A stretch of 64,000 bases of DNA from Ignavibacteriales bacterium (GCA_026390575.1 JAPLFR010000006.1:1-64000), one strand, 5' to 3'. Numbered from the stretch's first letter, positions 46,204 through 56,189 are shown. Numbers and translations: made by a program. The notes: a model not told the origin generated them from the sequence alone.

Positions 46204-48486
46204 TCACGCACTTGGAACTTCACACAATACTTCGTTCACCATTGAAGCGACGTCTTCAGAACTGAAAGGCTTCTGAAGGAAAGGTAACTCATGCATTATC
46301 GCGTTCATCTCACTACTCATGTTTTCCAACATACTTCCCGTCATACCAATTATTTTAATTTGTGGATTTATTTGTCGGAGTTCAGGAATTGTTGATAGTC
46401 CGCTTAATTTTGGCATAAGCATGTCCAGCAATACAATATCAATCTTCTTTTGATTTTCTTTATACACAGTAATTGCTTCATACCCATCATAAGCAGTCAG
46501 TACTTTAAAGTTTTTCTTTTCAAGTGTCGGCCGCAAAAGATCCTGCATGGTTTTTTCATCATCCACGACAAGAATGGTCTCACCATGGCCCATCGCGACA
46601 GCGCAATCCTGCACAACTTCCAACTCCGCCACCTCTTCCTTGGCAGGAAGAAAGACTTTAAATTCTGTCCCCTTGTCTACTTCACTATGAACATCGATGA
46701 AACCGCCGTGGCTTTTTACAATGCTTAACGCCGATGAGAGGCCTAAGCCAGTTCCTTTCCCCGGTTCCTTCGTTGTGAAAAATGGATCGAATATTCGATT
46801 GATTATTTCCCGCGGAATTCCGCTGCCAGTATCCTTCACACTTAAGACAACATACATGCCAGGTGCAGCATCCAGGTGTAACCCTGCCTCTTGTTCGCTG
46901 AGTGTAATATTTTGTAAATCAATTTTGAGCGTACCACCGTTGGGCATTGCATCACGGGCGTTGATCGAAAGATTCATCAATACTTGATATAATTGTGTCG
47001 AATCTCCCACAACAAACCAAATACCTTTAGGACAATGCTTTTCTACTTTAATAATTGGTGGAAATGTTTCTGCAATGAAATGTAATAATTCAAACACAAG
47101 GAGTTTGAGTTGAAGCATAACGCGGTCGCCCTTCACTCCCCGTACAAATGACATCAGTTGTCTGACAACCCCCTCGCCCCGTTTTGCAGAGCTTTCGAGC
47201 GTTCTGAGGATATCCTGACTTGCTTCATCTGTTAGTTTTTCCCTCATAAAAGGAACAGCTAAAATGATTGGTGTCAGAACATTGTTGAGATCATGTAAAA
47301 TCCCGCTTGCCAGTGTACCAACGCTTTCCAAACGTTGTGCACGAAGAAACTGCTGCTCGATGTTCTTTTTATCAGTAATGTCCGTATTGATAGTAAGGAT
47401 CGACTTTGGCTTTCCTTGTTCGTCCCGGACAACGCTCCACTTGCTTTCAACAATAACACTCTTTTGCATCTTGGTCACCTGATGCAATTCACCAAACCAT
47501 AGTCCCTTCTTTTCTATGTCCTGCAGCGCGCGCTCGATACTGTCGAGTTCTGTGTGAAGCAATTGAGAAGCATTTTTTGAAATTGCTTCTTCTTGCTTCC
47601 ATCCGTAGATCCTTTCCGCACTATTATTCCAGTAAATGATATGATCGTTAAGATCACGAACAATAATTGCATCTTGTGCGATGTCGAGTAAACTCGCTTG
47701 TTCTCTAATTTTTTCCTCTGCTGTTTTGCGTTCAGAAATATCTTGCATATAAATGGCAAGACCATCTTCTGCGGGATACGCCCGAACCTGCATCCAAGAA
47801 TCTAATGCAGCATTGTACTCTTCAAATTCAGCAAATTCATGAGCTGCCATTGCGCGATGTAACGCTTTGTACGCCACCGAATCGCTTGGGGCGGGAAATT
47901 CATCCCACCAATTTTTCCCCCAGAGATCTTCACGTCGTTTATTTACTTTTGCCAGAAATGTATCGGATCGCGGGTTTAAATACATGACATACCAAGATTT
48001 GTTCACGGAAAAGAATGCATCTGTGATACTTTCAAAGATGGTGAGCATTTGTTTCTGAGACCGTCTGAGTTCCTCCTCAAGCCGTTCATTTTCCCGTTCT
48101 GCTCTCTGTTTTTCAAGCGCATTTTGAATAGCACCCGGTAATCGACGAAGACTTGACTTCAGAATATAGTCATCAGCACCTTCCTTCAGGCATTCTACAG
48201 CTATTTCTTCATTCTTCATTCCTGTGACAAGGATAAATGGAATCCTTACTTTCTTTCCACGCACTATTTTCAACGCTTCCAAGCCGCTGAACTGAGGCAG
48301 CGAATAATCTGCAAGCACTAAATCTGGAGAAAATATTTCAAGCTCTTTCAAGAACTTATTCTTGGAAGCAACTCGCCGTGCATTGTACAAAATGTTTGCG
48401 TTCTGAAGTTCTCGTTCTATCATTTCAGCGTCGATCGGAATATCTTCCAGCATCAGAATTTTCAAATTTCCATTTTGCTGTGTCAT
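46204..48486 (-). CDS. Hybrid histidine kinase (REC-PAS-PAS-HK-REC)
   Basis: This is a 760-residue soluble protein. It has a receiver (about 8-125, LVLADYSLPQFSG) and two PAS modules (about 145-385). The HisKA carries SVGTLASGILHDLNNVLTPI (about 395-460). The HATPase (about 500-620) carries LMNLSINARDAMPNG and GTGLGLSSALS, and a second receiver follows (about 640-755, IVLLDMLMPKLSG). Its start overlaps the end of the GAF kinase by four bases (ATGA), so the two are translationally coupled. The N-terminal receiver could be an input for phosphorylation by other kinases. Confidence 0.93.
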   Translation of the reverse strand: MTQQNGNLKILMLEDIPIDAEMIERELQNANILYNARRVASKNKFLKELEIFSPDLVLADYSLPQFSGLEALKIVRGKKVRIPFILVTGMKNEEIAVECLKEGADDYILKSSLRRLPGAIQNALEKQRAERENERLEEELRRSQKQMLTIFESITDAFFSVNKSWYVMYLNPRSDTFLAKVNKRREDLWGKNWWDEFPAPSDSVAYKALHRAMAAHEFAEFEEYNAALDSWMQVRAYPAEDGLAIYMQDISERKTAEEKIREQASLLDIAQDAIIVRDLNDHIIYWNNSAERIYGWKQEEAISKNASQLLHTELDSIERALQDIEKKGLWFGELHQVTKMQKSVIVESKWSVVRDEQGKPKSILTINTDITDKKNIEQQFLRAQRLESVGTLASGILHDLNNVLTPIILAVPFMREKLTDEASQDILRTLESSAKRGEGVVRQLMSFVRGVKGDRVMLQLKLLVFELLHFIAETFPPIIKVEKHCPKGIWFVVGDSTQLYQVLMNLSINARDAMPNGGTLKIDLQNITLSEQEAGLHLDAAPGMYVVLSVKDTGSGIPREIINRIFDPFFTTKEPGKGTGLGLSSALSIVKSHGGFIDVHSEVDKGTEFKVFLPAKEEVAELEVVQDCAVAMGHGETILVVDDEKTMQDLLRPTLEKKNFKVLTAYDGYEAITVYKENQKKIDIVLLDMLMPKLSGLSTIPELRQINPQIKIIGMTGSMLENMSSEMNAIMHELPFLQKPFSSEDVASMVNEVLCEVPSA

Positions 48487-49991
48487 TGCATTATGCCTAT
48501 TGTTTCACTTATTGTTTTCGTTGTTTTGGGAAGTGTAAATGAGAACCGAGCACCCGTGTCCACTTTGCCTTCGGCCCAAACTTGTCCGCCGTGTCTTCGG
48601 ACAATCCGTTGGACAATTGCCAAACCGACTCCTGTCCCTTCAAATTCTTCAGCAGCGTGTAATCTGTGAAACGCACCGAAAAGGCGATCAACATATTGCA
48701 TATCAAATCCGACACCGTTATCACTTACACAATATTTTGCGCCTTCGTTGAACGGCTGTGAATCAATGGTCACTTCTCGTTTTTGTTTATAGCGTGTATA
48801 TTTGAAGGCATTCGAAAGAAGATTGTACCATACTTGACGTACTAATGTTGCATCACCGTAAGCAGGAATGAGCGGTCGGATAGCTATTGAAAGAGAAGAC
48901 GATCCGCCTTCACATTTCAACAAATCGTCAACCACCGCATGCACGAGAGTAGTCATATCAATCAGCGATTGCTGTGGATCAAGTTGAACAACTTTTGAAA
49001 AAGCGAGCAATCCGTCAAGAAGCTTTTCCATGTGCTCTGAGCTTGCAGTAATCTGCCGTAACAGTGCATGCCCTTCTGTATCGAGATTTGCTGCATGTTG
49101 TGTACTTAACCAATCGCAAATGTTCCGTATCGTCAGAATTGGTCCACGCAAATCGTGAGAGACCGAAAATGACAACGCTTCCAATTCATCATACACGGCA
49201 TCAGCTCCAGTGCCTATGTCGGTATTGCGCTGCCGAGATGCTCTTTGTTCACGTAGCATCTGAATATCTTTTTGAAGAGATATTCGTTCAATCTGTTCTT
49301 TCTCTAGGACATTCCTTACATTTATATTCATATAAAGCGAAGCGGTCAGAGAGGCAACCGTGCGGAGGACATCGATACGTTCTGGTAAAAAGAATTGCGG
49401 ACGGGCACTGAGTAGTGAGATCGCCCCAACTGTTGTACCGTCGCATATCAGCGGCAATGATATGATCGAACCATACGTATGCGCACCTAAGGGCAAAGGT
49501 ATTGCTTTCGACGATCGATCCATCTCCCATAAGTTCGTGGTGCTCGTGGCGCAGGGGAATAACGCTACTGGGTTTAAAAGAATATTTCGACCGTCGACTT
49601 CTTCCGCTGCCTCCGGCGTGGAAAATGTATTTGACCAAGTAGCATTACAAGCCACCACCTCAAGAGTACCTTCGGTGGTGCATTTGTATATGCAAGCACC
49701 ATCGACCTGAAGCATTTCCGTATATACTTTAATAATATCGTTGGAAAGTTGTTTTGATGTTTGACGATGCAGCATTAATTGTTCGAATGCTCGAACCGCA
49801 CCGTGAATATTCATAGATGGCATCAATCTATCGTCAGTACCTTCTGAACAAGAGTCATTTGATTTTAGATGTTGATCCCTCTTTCCTAAGAGGCGCTTGA
49901 ACGATTTACCCTTCTGTTCATCGGAAACACGATTTTTATCCGATTCACCGAAAGCAATATTCATATTATCATTCATGGTATATTTATTCAT
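48483..49991 (-). CDS. GAF-domain histidine kinase
   Basis: This is a 502-residue kinase. It has an N-terminal charged region, a GAF-type sensor (about 80-225, with DGACIYKCTTEGTLEVVACN and GSIISLPLICDGTTVGAISLL), then HisKA with FSVSHDLRGPILTIRNICDW and HATPase with YNLLSNAFKYTRYKQKREVT and GTGVGLAIVQRIV. No membrane helix is visible. Its start codon overlaps the end of CheB by four bases. Being inside the chemotaxis cluster, it may phosphorylate one of the CheY-like proteins or the downstream hybrid kinase; this is inference. Confidence 0.9.
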   Translation of the reverse strand: MNKYTMNDNMNIAFGESDKNRVSDEQKGKSFKRLLGKRDQHLKSNDSCSEGTDDRLMPSMNIHGAVRAFEQLMLHRQTSKQLSNDIIKVYTEMLQVDGACIYKCTTEGTLEVVACNATWSNTFSTPEAAEEVDGRNILLNPVALFPCATSTTNLWEMDRSSKAIPLPLGAHTYGSIISLPLICDGTTVGAISLLSARPQFFLPERIDVLRTVASLTASLYMNINVRNVLEKEQIERISLQKDIQMLREQRASRQRNTDIGTGADAVYDELEALSFSVSHDLRGPILTIRNICDWLSTQHAANLDTEGHALLRQITASSEHMEKLLDGLLAFSKVVQLDPQQSLIDMTTLVHAVVDDLLKCEGGSSSLSIAIRPLIPAYGDATLVRQVWYNLLSNAFKYTRYKQKREVTIDSQPFNEGAKYCVSDNGVGFDMQYVDRLFGAFHRLHAAEEFEGTGVGLAIVQRIVRRHGGQVWAEGKVDTGARFSFTLPKTTKTISETIGIMQ

Positions 49992-51127
49992 ATACCTTCT
50001 CCTCTGCCAACAGGCTTATATGATGGCACCCTTAATTTTGTTAACTGTTCAAGTGCAAGTGAGATTTTCTCGAGTGATACCATACAATCTACAACACCTT
50101 CTTCAAGCGCCGCCTGTGGCATACCATACACAATACAGCTTTCTTCATCTTGCGCAATTACATATCCGCCTTTTGATTTGATGCATTTCAGTCCTCCGAC
50201 TCCATCTTTTCCCATACCAGTCATAATGAGGCTGAGTAACGGTCCATGAAATGTTGCAGCTGCAGATTTCATCATAATATCCGCAGAAGGTCGATACAGT
50301 TCATTCAAAGGTTCATCAGAAATTTCCGCTTTTACATATGGACCGTCATTGCAAAACGTCATTTGTTTCCCACCAGGTGCAATCAGCACTTTTCCCGCTT
50401 CAATGATTTCCCCCTGTTCTGCTTCCTTTACATAAACCCTGCTTAAACTATTCAGTCTATCCGCTAACGATTTTGTAAAATGCGGGGGCATGTGTTGTAC
50501 AATTGCCATGCCTATGGGAAATTGCTCTGGAATTTTCGGAATGAGCTTATTTAAAACCTCGGGTCCACCTGTTGAGATCCCAACAACGACTGCTTGGAAA
50601 TCCAATGCTATACTTTCGAAAGAGACAGTTTTAGATTTTGGTTTGCTTTGACTTTTTCTCACGTACGATGATTGCGCTAACCGCCTCATACGAAATCGGG
50701 TTTGAATTAAACGGCTATGTACAATTTGTTTTATCTTGTCGATAAGTTCATCTTTGATATTCCTGATGTTCGTCGAGAGAGAGGCAAGATCTTTTGAAAT
50801 GAAATCAACTGCCCCTAATTCAAGTGCCTGCATGGTGGAATATGCGCCCGCCGTCGTCAACGAGCTGACCATAAGCACCGGCACCGGCATTTGTTCCATA
50901 ATAATTTTTAAAGCAGTGAGGCCATCCATACCAGGCATTTCAATATCCAGCGTTACTATGTCAGGCTTCAATTTACCTATCTTGTCTATTCCATCATTGC
51001 CATCTCGAGCAGTAGCAATGACTTGGATTTCTTTATCCGATTCCAACATAAGCGTTAATGATTTCCGCATAAATGCAGAATCATCAATGATTATGACTTT
51101 TATCAAGTTCTCTTCGGATTGTTTCAT
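49988..51127 (-). CDS. cheB: Protein-glutamate methylesterase CheB
   Basis: This is a 379-residue protein. A receiver domain (1-125, phospho-acceptor Asp61 in TLDIEMPGMDGL) is followed by a linker and the catalytic domain (about 180-370). The Ser-His-Asp triad sits in VGISTGGPEVL, IVQHMPPHFTKSLADRLN and MTGMGKDGVGGL. It removes methyl groups from receptors, or deamidates them, during adaptation. GGATAGAG precedes the ATG. It overlaps the GAF kinase by four bases and starts 14 bases after cheA. Confidence 0.96.
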   Translation of the reverse strand: MKQSEENLIKVIIIDDSAFMRKSLTLMLESDKEIQVIATARDGNDGIDKIGKLKPDIVTLDIEMPGMDGLTALKIIMEQMPVPVLMVSSLTTAGAYSTMQALELGAVDFISKDLASLSTNIRNIKDELIDKIKQIVHSRLIQTRFRMRRLAQSSYVRKSQSKPKSKTVSFESIALDFQAVVVGISTGGPEVLNKLIPKIPEQFPIGMAIVQHMPPHFTKSLADRLNSLSRVYVKEAEQGEIIEAGKVLIAPGGKQMTFCNDGPYVKAEISDEPLNELYRPSADIMMKSAAATFHGPLLSLIMTGMGKDGVGGLKCIKSKGGYVIAQDEESCIVYGMPQAALEEGVVDCMVSLEKISLALEQLTKLRVPSYKPVGRGEGI

Positions 51128-51141
51128 GCTCTATCCGTTAC

Positions 51142-52899
51142 TTATGCTACTTTTCCAAAATGACGTGCAAACAATTCAATAAATTGACCAACGTCGATGA
51201 CTAAAATGACGCTTCCATCTCCGAGAATTGTTGAGCCTGCTATTCCAGGAACATTGCCCAGATAATTGCCTAACGATTTGATAACGATCTCTTTCTGTCC
51301 TTTGAGAGAGTCGACCAAAAGGCCGATTCGTTTTTCCGCCCAACCGACTACAACAACGTATGAATTTGGTGACTGTTTTGCGGCTTTTGAATTTCCAATA
51401 ATATCGGACATCCTTGCCAGCGGTAAGATAACGTCCCTGAGCCGTATTACTTCCCGTCCTTGAATTGTATATATATCATCAGGTTCAATACTAATAATTT
51501 CAAGCACAGCGCTCAGCGGAACAGCAAAAATTTCGTCTGCCACCTTCATGAGAAGGCCTTGAATAATTGCAAGCGTCAACGGTACTTTCAAGATGATAAT
51601 AGTTCCCTTGCCGACTTCGGAATCTATTTCGACAATTCCTTTTAACTTTGCGATATTTGTTTTAACGACATCCATTCCGACACCCCTTCCCGATACATTT
51701 GTAGCTTCAGGTTTTGTACTGAAGCCAGGGACGAAAATCAAGTTCAGTATGTCGGATGTCGTCATATCCCGTACTTGTGCTTCTGAGATTATTCCTTTTT
51801 CGATTGCTTTCTGTTTAATGAGCTCGGCATCCATACCGCGCCCGTCATCTTCCATTGTGATAAGAATATAATTTCCGTCACGCTCAGCGTTGACCACAAC
51901 GATCCCTTGCGCTGGTTTTCCATTTTTCGTTCTCTCTTCCGGCGATTCAATACCATGATCAATGGCATTGCGCGTCATATGGATGAGCGGATCGTTTAAT
52001 TCTTCTATTATAGATTTATCCAGCTCCGTTTCCTTGCCGTAAATTTGAAGATCGACTTCCTTGCCTGTCGTGCGCATAAGGTCTCTCACGAGAAGAGGAA
52101 GTCCATTGAATACTTTCTCAATTGGAACCATCCGCGTTTTCATGACAGCCATTTGAAGTTCCGTTGTCACAAAGTCAATCTGACTGCTGACATCGGCGAT
52201 ATGTTTTGATATTTCAATCCGTTCATATTTTTCCATCAGCGACTGGGTAGCCTGTGCAAGACGATTGCGGGCAAGAACAAGCTCGCCAACAAGATTCATC
52301 AAATCGTCAAGTCTGTCAATATCAACCCGGATTGTCGGATCAGCTGTGCGTTGTTGCTTGACTTCAAATGTTTCAGATGCGGATGGGGTTTGCTCTTTCG
52401 TTACCTGTACACCATCTTCAACCTGAGCTATAACAGGCTGCGGCTGCATTGCTGCACGTAATCTTTCAAGAATCCCATTCAGTTCAATGGGCTGTAGATT
52501 GCGACTCTCGATCCGTTGGAGGAGAGCACTTGCTGCATTGTGAACTTCAATGAGCACATCTATGATTTTACTATCCGCAATAAAATCACCTTTCCGGAGT
52601 TTGTTTAATAAGTCTTCACCGGTATGGGTCAGTTCTGTCATCTGGTTGAAACCGAGAAACGACGATGTGCCTTTGAGTGTATGTACTCCTCGAAAAATAT
52701 TGTTTAATAAATCCGCATCGGTAGGACTTTTTTCCAGAGCAAGCAAATCCTGACTTAAATGATCAAGAATTTCTTTAGATTCGACAAGATAACTGTCGAA
52801 GATCTCCCTCATATCCTCATCAAAACCGGCTTTATCTTGTTTATCATCCATTGAATAATGTTCCATCTTTTGTATACTCTGACGGAAAAACTCCTTCAC
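51142..52899 (-). CDS. cheA: Chemotaxis histidine kinase CheA
   Basis: This is a 585-residue kinase. An Hpt domain at 25-125 carries VHTLKGTSSFLGF with phospho-acceptor His73. A proline/glutamine-rich linker and a dimerisation domain (about 195-265) follow, then HATPase with MTRNAIDHGIESPEER, DDGRGMD and GRGVGMDVVKTN, and a CheW-like C-terminus (about 450-580) ending GVGQFIELFARHFGKVA-like. No clear P2 CheY-binding domain is seen. The start at GTG 52899 follows the previous stop codon directly and lacks a good ribosome binding site, so ATGs further in (52866, 52851) are alternatives. Confidence 0.95.
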   Translation of the reverse strand: MKEFFRQSIQKMEHYSMDDKQDKAGFDEDMREIFDSYLVESKEILDHLSQDLLALEKSPTDADLLNNIFRGVHTLKGTSSFLGFNQMTELTHTGEDLLNKLRKGDFIADSKIIDVLIEVHNAASALLQRIESRNLQPIELNGILERLRAAMQPQPVIAQVEDGVQVTKEQTPSASETFEVKQQRTADPTIRVDIDRLDDLMNLVGELVLARNRLAQATQSLMEKYERIEISKHIADVSSQIDFVTTELQMAVMKTRMVPIEKVFNGLPLLVRDLMRTTGKEVDLQIYGKETELDKSIIEELNDPLIHMTRNAIDHGIESPEERTKNGKPAQGIVVVNAERDGNYILITMEDDGRGMDAELIKQKAIEKGIISEAQVRDMTTSDILNLIFVPGFSTKPEATNVSGRGVGMDVVKTNIAKLKGIVEIDSEVGKGTIIILKVPLTLAIIQGLLMKVADEIFAVPLSAVLEIISIEPDDIYTIQGREVIRLRDVILPLARMSDIIGNSKAAKQSPNSYVVVVGWAEKRIGLLVDSLKGQKEIVIKSLGNYLGNVPGIAGSTILGDGSVILVIDVGQFIELFARHFGKVA

Positions 52900-53508
52900 T
52901 TATTTTGCTTCTTTTTCCTGCCAAGCCGAAACGACCTCATCAATCTTTGATTGATGTTCGGGCGCTTTCATATATGAGGCATTCACGTCAAATGCTCTGG
53001 GTCCATCTATTTCCACTTCAAATTGACGCCGCGCATTGTCGGCATTCTGTTTGGCTGTCTCAAAATAATTCAACTCGTTTAATAATTCTTTGCGAACAGA
53101 TTCTATAAGATGATTTGCTGCTCCAATTTTTTGTGCTGTTATATCCTGCACCTGTAAGGCAACAGTGATATTGCTTGTGTTCTCTTTCAATTCTGCCAAG
53201 GTCTGCTTGATGCCTGTGAGCATCAAGACTTGTTTTTCGGAAATCCCGGCTTGATCGAATTCTTTCATTCCATTCTCTAGTATGTGAATCTTCGTTCCCA
53301 TCACATCGAGAACATCAAGAATTTCCACCGTAGCGAGTTCTGTTGCTTGCGTTACGGTATTCAACTGGACAGATGCATTGGGAATCTTGCTTGAGCTTTC
53401 CTCAATGGCGTTCTTTATACGATCAAGCAATGTGATAACCTTCTGGAGCGCAGTTATTACGCTTTCTGTCGTCCCTTCAACATTTTCGATTTTCTCTTCG
53501 TTTGCCAT
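52900..53508 (-). CDS. CheZ-like phosphatase (copy 2)
   Basis: The start is the ATG at 53508 with AAGGTG upstream; the 60-base extension to 53568 is not needed. The protein is a long helical coiled coil of 202 residues. The segment ITVALQVQDITAQKIGAANHL (about 140-160) matches the CheZ-family active site, where a Gln in the (A)LQxQDxTxQ pattern acts on CheY-P. It lies 70 bases from its paralog and immediately upstream of cheA. It probably dephosphorylates one of the two CheY-like proteins. Confidence 0.75.
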   Translation of the reverse strand: MANEEKIENVEGTTESVITALQKVITLLDRIKNAIEESSSKIPNASVQLNTVTQATELATVEILDVLDVMGTKIHILENGMKEFDQAGISEKQVLMLTGIKQTLAELKENTSNITVALQVQDITAQKIGAANHLIESVRKELLNELNYFETAKQNADNARRQFEVEIDGPRAFDVNASYMKAPEHQSKIDEVVSAWQEKEAK

Positions 53509-53578
53509 GTTTTTCACCTTTTTTTTATGCTCGTGATTATTCAATTTCGCGTTAAACCAGATTTTCACTTTTCAACTT

Positions 53579-54322
53579 CTACAATTGTCCTGCACGCGCC
53601 TTACTCAGCAAGGCCTCAACCATTTTCTTCCTTTCGACATCACCCACATTCTCCTGTTCAGGTTGAATCAGTATGGCGGGCAACGGCGGGAGAGTCTCTG
53701 CTGTACTCGTACTGAAAAAGCCGGTCGTGAGCTTACGAAGTCCATCAGCGACGGCTTCAATTGTTCCCATCACAGTACCAATATGCTGCTGAGTGATATC
53801 CGATACTTGAAGTGCCATCATAATTTCAGTGCAATCACTTTGAAGATCCTTCAACAATCGTTCAAGGTTGCTTGTTGGACCGTTCATTCTCATGCTTTGC
53901 AGATGAATATCCCATGCTTCTGCGAGCTTGACAATATCTTCATCCCAACCTGATTTATCTACTAATGATTTCACTATTGCGGCCATTTTTTTTGTCGCCG
54001 CGCCTAGATCTGAAGATATCATTCCAGAGGCAACCGACGCAATCACTTCGTCAAGAGTTGCTACCATTCTATCTAACGTGTTCAAGATGTCGGTCGATGC
54101 CTGTTCAGTGGCTTGTGTAACCCGTGCGAGCTGATCTGCAGCCCTGGGAATATTAACCATCGACACCTCGACAACCGCCCTGAGATCTTCAATGGCAGGA
54201 CTAATTTCCCTGACAAAGGCAGCGATCTCATCGAGAACCGGAACGGTGCGCTCTCCATACTCGCAGAACACCTTCAGTTCAGCGGCTTTTTGCAAGATGC
54301 CATCAAGTTCCTGTTGATTCAT
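53579..54322 (-). CDS. CheZ-like phosphatase (copy 1)
   Basis: This is a 247-residue, mainly helical coiled-coil protein. EIMMALQVSDITQQHIGTVM (about 165-185) carries the CheZ catalytic-type Gln pattern. The upstream half contains IPRAADQLARVTQATEQAST, also present in the neighbouring protein as a similar segment, so the two are paralogs. GGAGAGGG precedes the ATG. It sits 52 bases downstream of a CheY. Confidence 0.75.
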   Translation of the reverse strand: MNQQELDGILQKAAELKVFCEYGERTVPVLDEIAAFVREISPAIEDLRAVVEVSMVNIPRAADQLARVTQATEQASTDILNTLDRMVATLDEVIASVASGMISSDLGAATKKMAAIVKSLVDKSGWDEDIVKLAEAWDIHLQSMRMNGPTSNLERLLKDLQSDCTEIMMALQVSDITQQHIGTVMGTIEAVADGLRKLTTGFFSTSTAETLPPLPAILIQPEQENVGDVERKKMVEALLSKARAGQL

Positions 54323-54374
54323 AACTCTACCCTCTCCAGAACAAATTGTATTGAGATTGATCTATTCATCTGCT

Positions 54375-54767
54375 CTACACTGTATTGACTTGAACAGTTT
54401 TGAGAATACCTTCAATCTTTTCTTTCAGTTCTTGCGGCGTAAATGGCTTCACAATATAGCTGTTCACTTTTGCCTGAAGTGCTTCAATCACATCATGTTC
54501 TGTGCCTCGAGTGGTGATCATAAGGATGGGCAAAGATGAGTATATCGGATTTGCACGGACCTGTTTAATAAAATCCAGGCCGTTCATTTCCGGCATATTC
54601 CAGTCTGTGATAATGAAATCCACATTGGCGTTAGTCAGTTTTTCAAGGGCATCTTTTCCATTTGCCGCCTCAACGGTATCTGGAAACCCTACGGTTTTCA
54701 ACGCATTCGTTATAATACGTCGTATTGTGATCGAATCGTCCACAATGAGGATTTTCATTGATGTCAT
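54375..54767 (-). CDS. cheY: CheY-type response regulator (copy 1)
   Basis: This single-domain receiver of 130 residues has acidic D10/D11, phospho-acceptor Asp55 in IITDWNMPEMNG, and Lys107 in YIVKPFTP. WNMPEMNGLDF is the flagellar CheY-type motif. AAAGGAT precedes the ATG. It should carry the signal to the flagellar motor switch or to another output. It stands 144 bases from a second CheY. Confidence 0.93.
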   Translation of the reverse strand: MTSMKILIVDDSITIRRIITNALKTVGFPDTVEAANGKDALEKLTNANVDFIITDWNMPEMNGLDFIKQVRANPIYSSLPILMITTRGTEHDVIEALQAKVNSYIVKPFTPQELKEKIEGILKTVQVNTV

Positions 54768-54910
54768 GATCTTATCCTTTGTTTGGTGTTATTGTTAAGT
54801 TTCTTTTTTTCTTTGCAGACCATTCACTGATGCTCTGCATCAAAGTGCTATTTTGTCATCGTAAAAGATATAAGGAAAGGAACGATTTGATAATAGGATA
54901 TTTCCTATAC

Positions 54911-55297
54911 TCATATCTTATGCTGGATTGTTTTATTAACAAACCGAAAAACTTCACGCTGTATAGCTTCAGTACTCAGCGGCTTTTCGAGAAACGCAAC
55001 CGCTCCTAGTTCTAACGCATAATCTTTGTTTTTCAAATCTGTCATTGAAGACAGGACAATTATTGGAATAGCATAATATTCCGGAGTTTCTCGAAGTGTT
55101 CGGATGAATTCAAATCCATCCATATCGGGCATATTGAGATCTGTGATGATAAGATCGAACTTTTCTGCGGGCATTAGTTCCAATGCCTCAACTCCGTCCG
55201 CTGCAGTGACCACTCGAAATCCCTTCATATTCAATGATGCGGCGACGAACTTTCTTACTGTCGCCGAATCATCTACAACCAAAACTACCTTGTCCAT
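54911..55297 (-). CDS. CheY-type response regulator (copy 2)
   Basis: This single-domain receiver of 128 residues has D9/D10, phospho-acceptor Asp53 in LIITDLNMPDMDGFEF, and Lys105 in AFLEKPLS. It differs from the first CheY in the switch-loop region. AAAGGAG lies 11 bases before the ATG, and the gene starts just past cheR. It may be a phosphate sink or serve a second output. Confidence 0.9.
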   Translation of the reverse strand: MDKVVLVVDDSATVRKFVAASLNMKGFRVVTAADGVEALELMPAEKFDLIITDLNMPDMDGFEFIRTLRETPEYYAIPIIVLSSMTDLKNKDYALELGAVAFLEKPLSTEAIQREVFRFVNKTIQHKI

Positions 55298-55304
55298 ACT
55301 TATA

Positions 55305-56189
55305 TTACTCCTTTTTATATACGGTCGTCTTGGGAAAACTCACCAATTTAAACGCATTCGAAATCTTGTGCAGCATTTCCGAAGAACCTATGAAGAGATA
55401 TCCGCCTCGATTGAGACTATCGTATAAATCTCCAATAACCTGTATTTTTGCTTTTTGATCGAAATAGATAAGAACATTCGAACAAAAAATGAAATCGAAA
55501 TGCGTCATTTGTCGCATCGTTTGGTGATTAATCAAGTTATTATATTCAAACCGCACTAACTCTTTTACTTCTGTTCTCAGACGGTAGAGTCCATTATAAC
55601 TCTCAAAATATTTTTTCACATATACTTCCGGCAGAGAGCGGATCGCATAGTGACTATATTCAGCAACGCGTGCCATGTCGACCACTGCCGTGTTAATATC
55701 CGAACCTATGATATCGATATGCAGGTCGGGATATTGAGGTTTGAGATGTTCTAAACATAACATTGCCAGCGTATAAGGTTCTTCACCGGAAGAACATGCT
55801 GCGCTCCATATTCGAAGGGTTCGTGCGCCATATGTCTTCTTGGCGATGATTTCCCCTGCAAGTTTCTGTTGAAACGCGTTCATTTGCCCTTCGTTCCTAA
55901 AGAAAGAAGTCTCGTTGATCGTCACGATATTGCACAGGGATTCGAACTCACGTTCTCTTTGCTTACCATATTTCAACAATTGAAGATACTCTTCAAAATG
56001 AGCAATATTGAGTAATTGCAGCCGTCTCGTAAGTCTTCCTTCGATGAGGTACTTTTTCTTTTCCGTGAAATAAATACCTGTTTTTGAATAAATAAAATCC
56101 CTCAGGAGCGCAAAGGTTTCATCAGAAAGCTTCGGTGCGGAAGAAATCTCTGGTCGGATTCTATCTGGGACTTGTTCAAGCACAGTCAT
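55305..56189 (-). CDS. cheR: Chemotaxis methyltransferase CheR
   Basis: This is a roughly 294-residue protein. The N-terminal helical domain contains YFTEKKKYLIEGRLTRRLQ. The SAM-binding catalytic domain contains NETSFFRN, RIWSAACSSGEEPYTLAML, IIGSDINTAVVDMA and DFIFCSNVLIYFDQKA, all CheR signatures. It methylates glutamates on chemoreceptors. AAGGGAGCCG before the ATG at 56189 is better than the start at 56213, which has its GGAG touching the ATG. It overlaps the HEAT-repeat gene by 14 bases. Confidence 0.95.
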   Translation of the reverse strand: MTVLEQVPDRIRPEISSAPKLSDETFALLRDFIYSKTGIYFTEKKKYLIEGRLTRRLQLLNIAHFEEYLQLLKYGKQREREFESLCNIVTINETSFFRNEGQMNAFQQKLAGEIIAKKTYGARTLRIWSAACSSGEEPYTLAMLCLEHLKPQYPDLHIDIIGSDINTAVVDMARVAEYSHYAIRSLPEVYVKKYFESYNGLYRLRTEVKELVRFEYNNLINHQTMRQMTHFDFIFCSNVLIYFDQKAKIQVIGDLYDSLNRGGYLFIGSSEMLHKISNAFKLVSFPKTTVYKKE

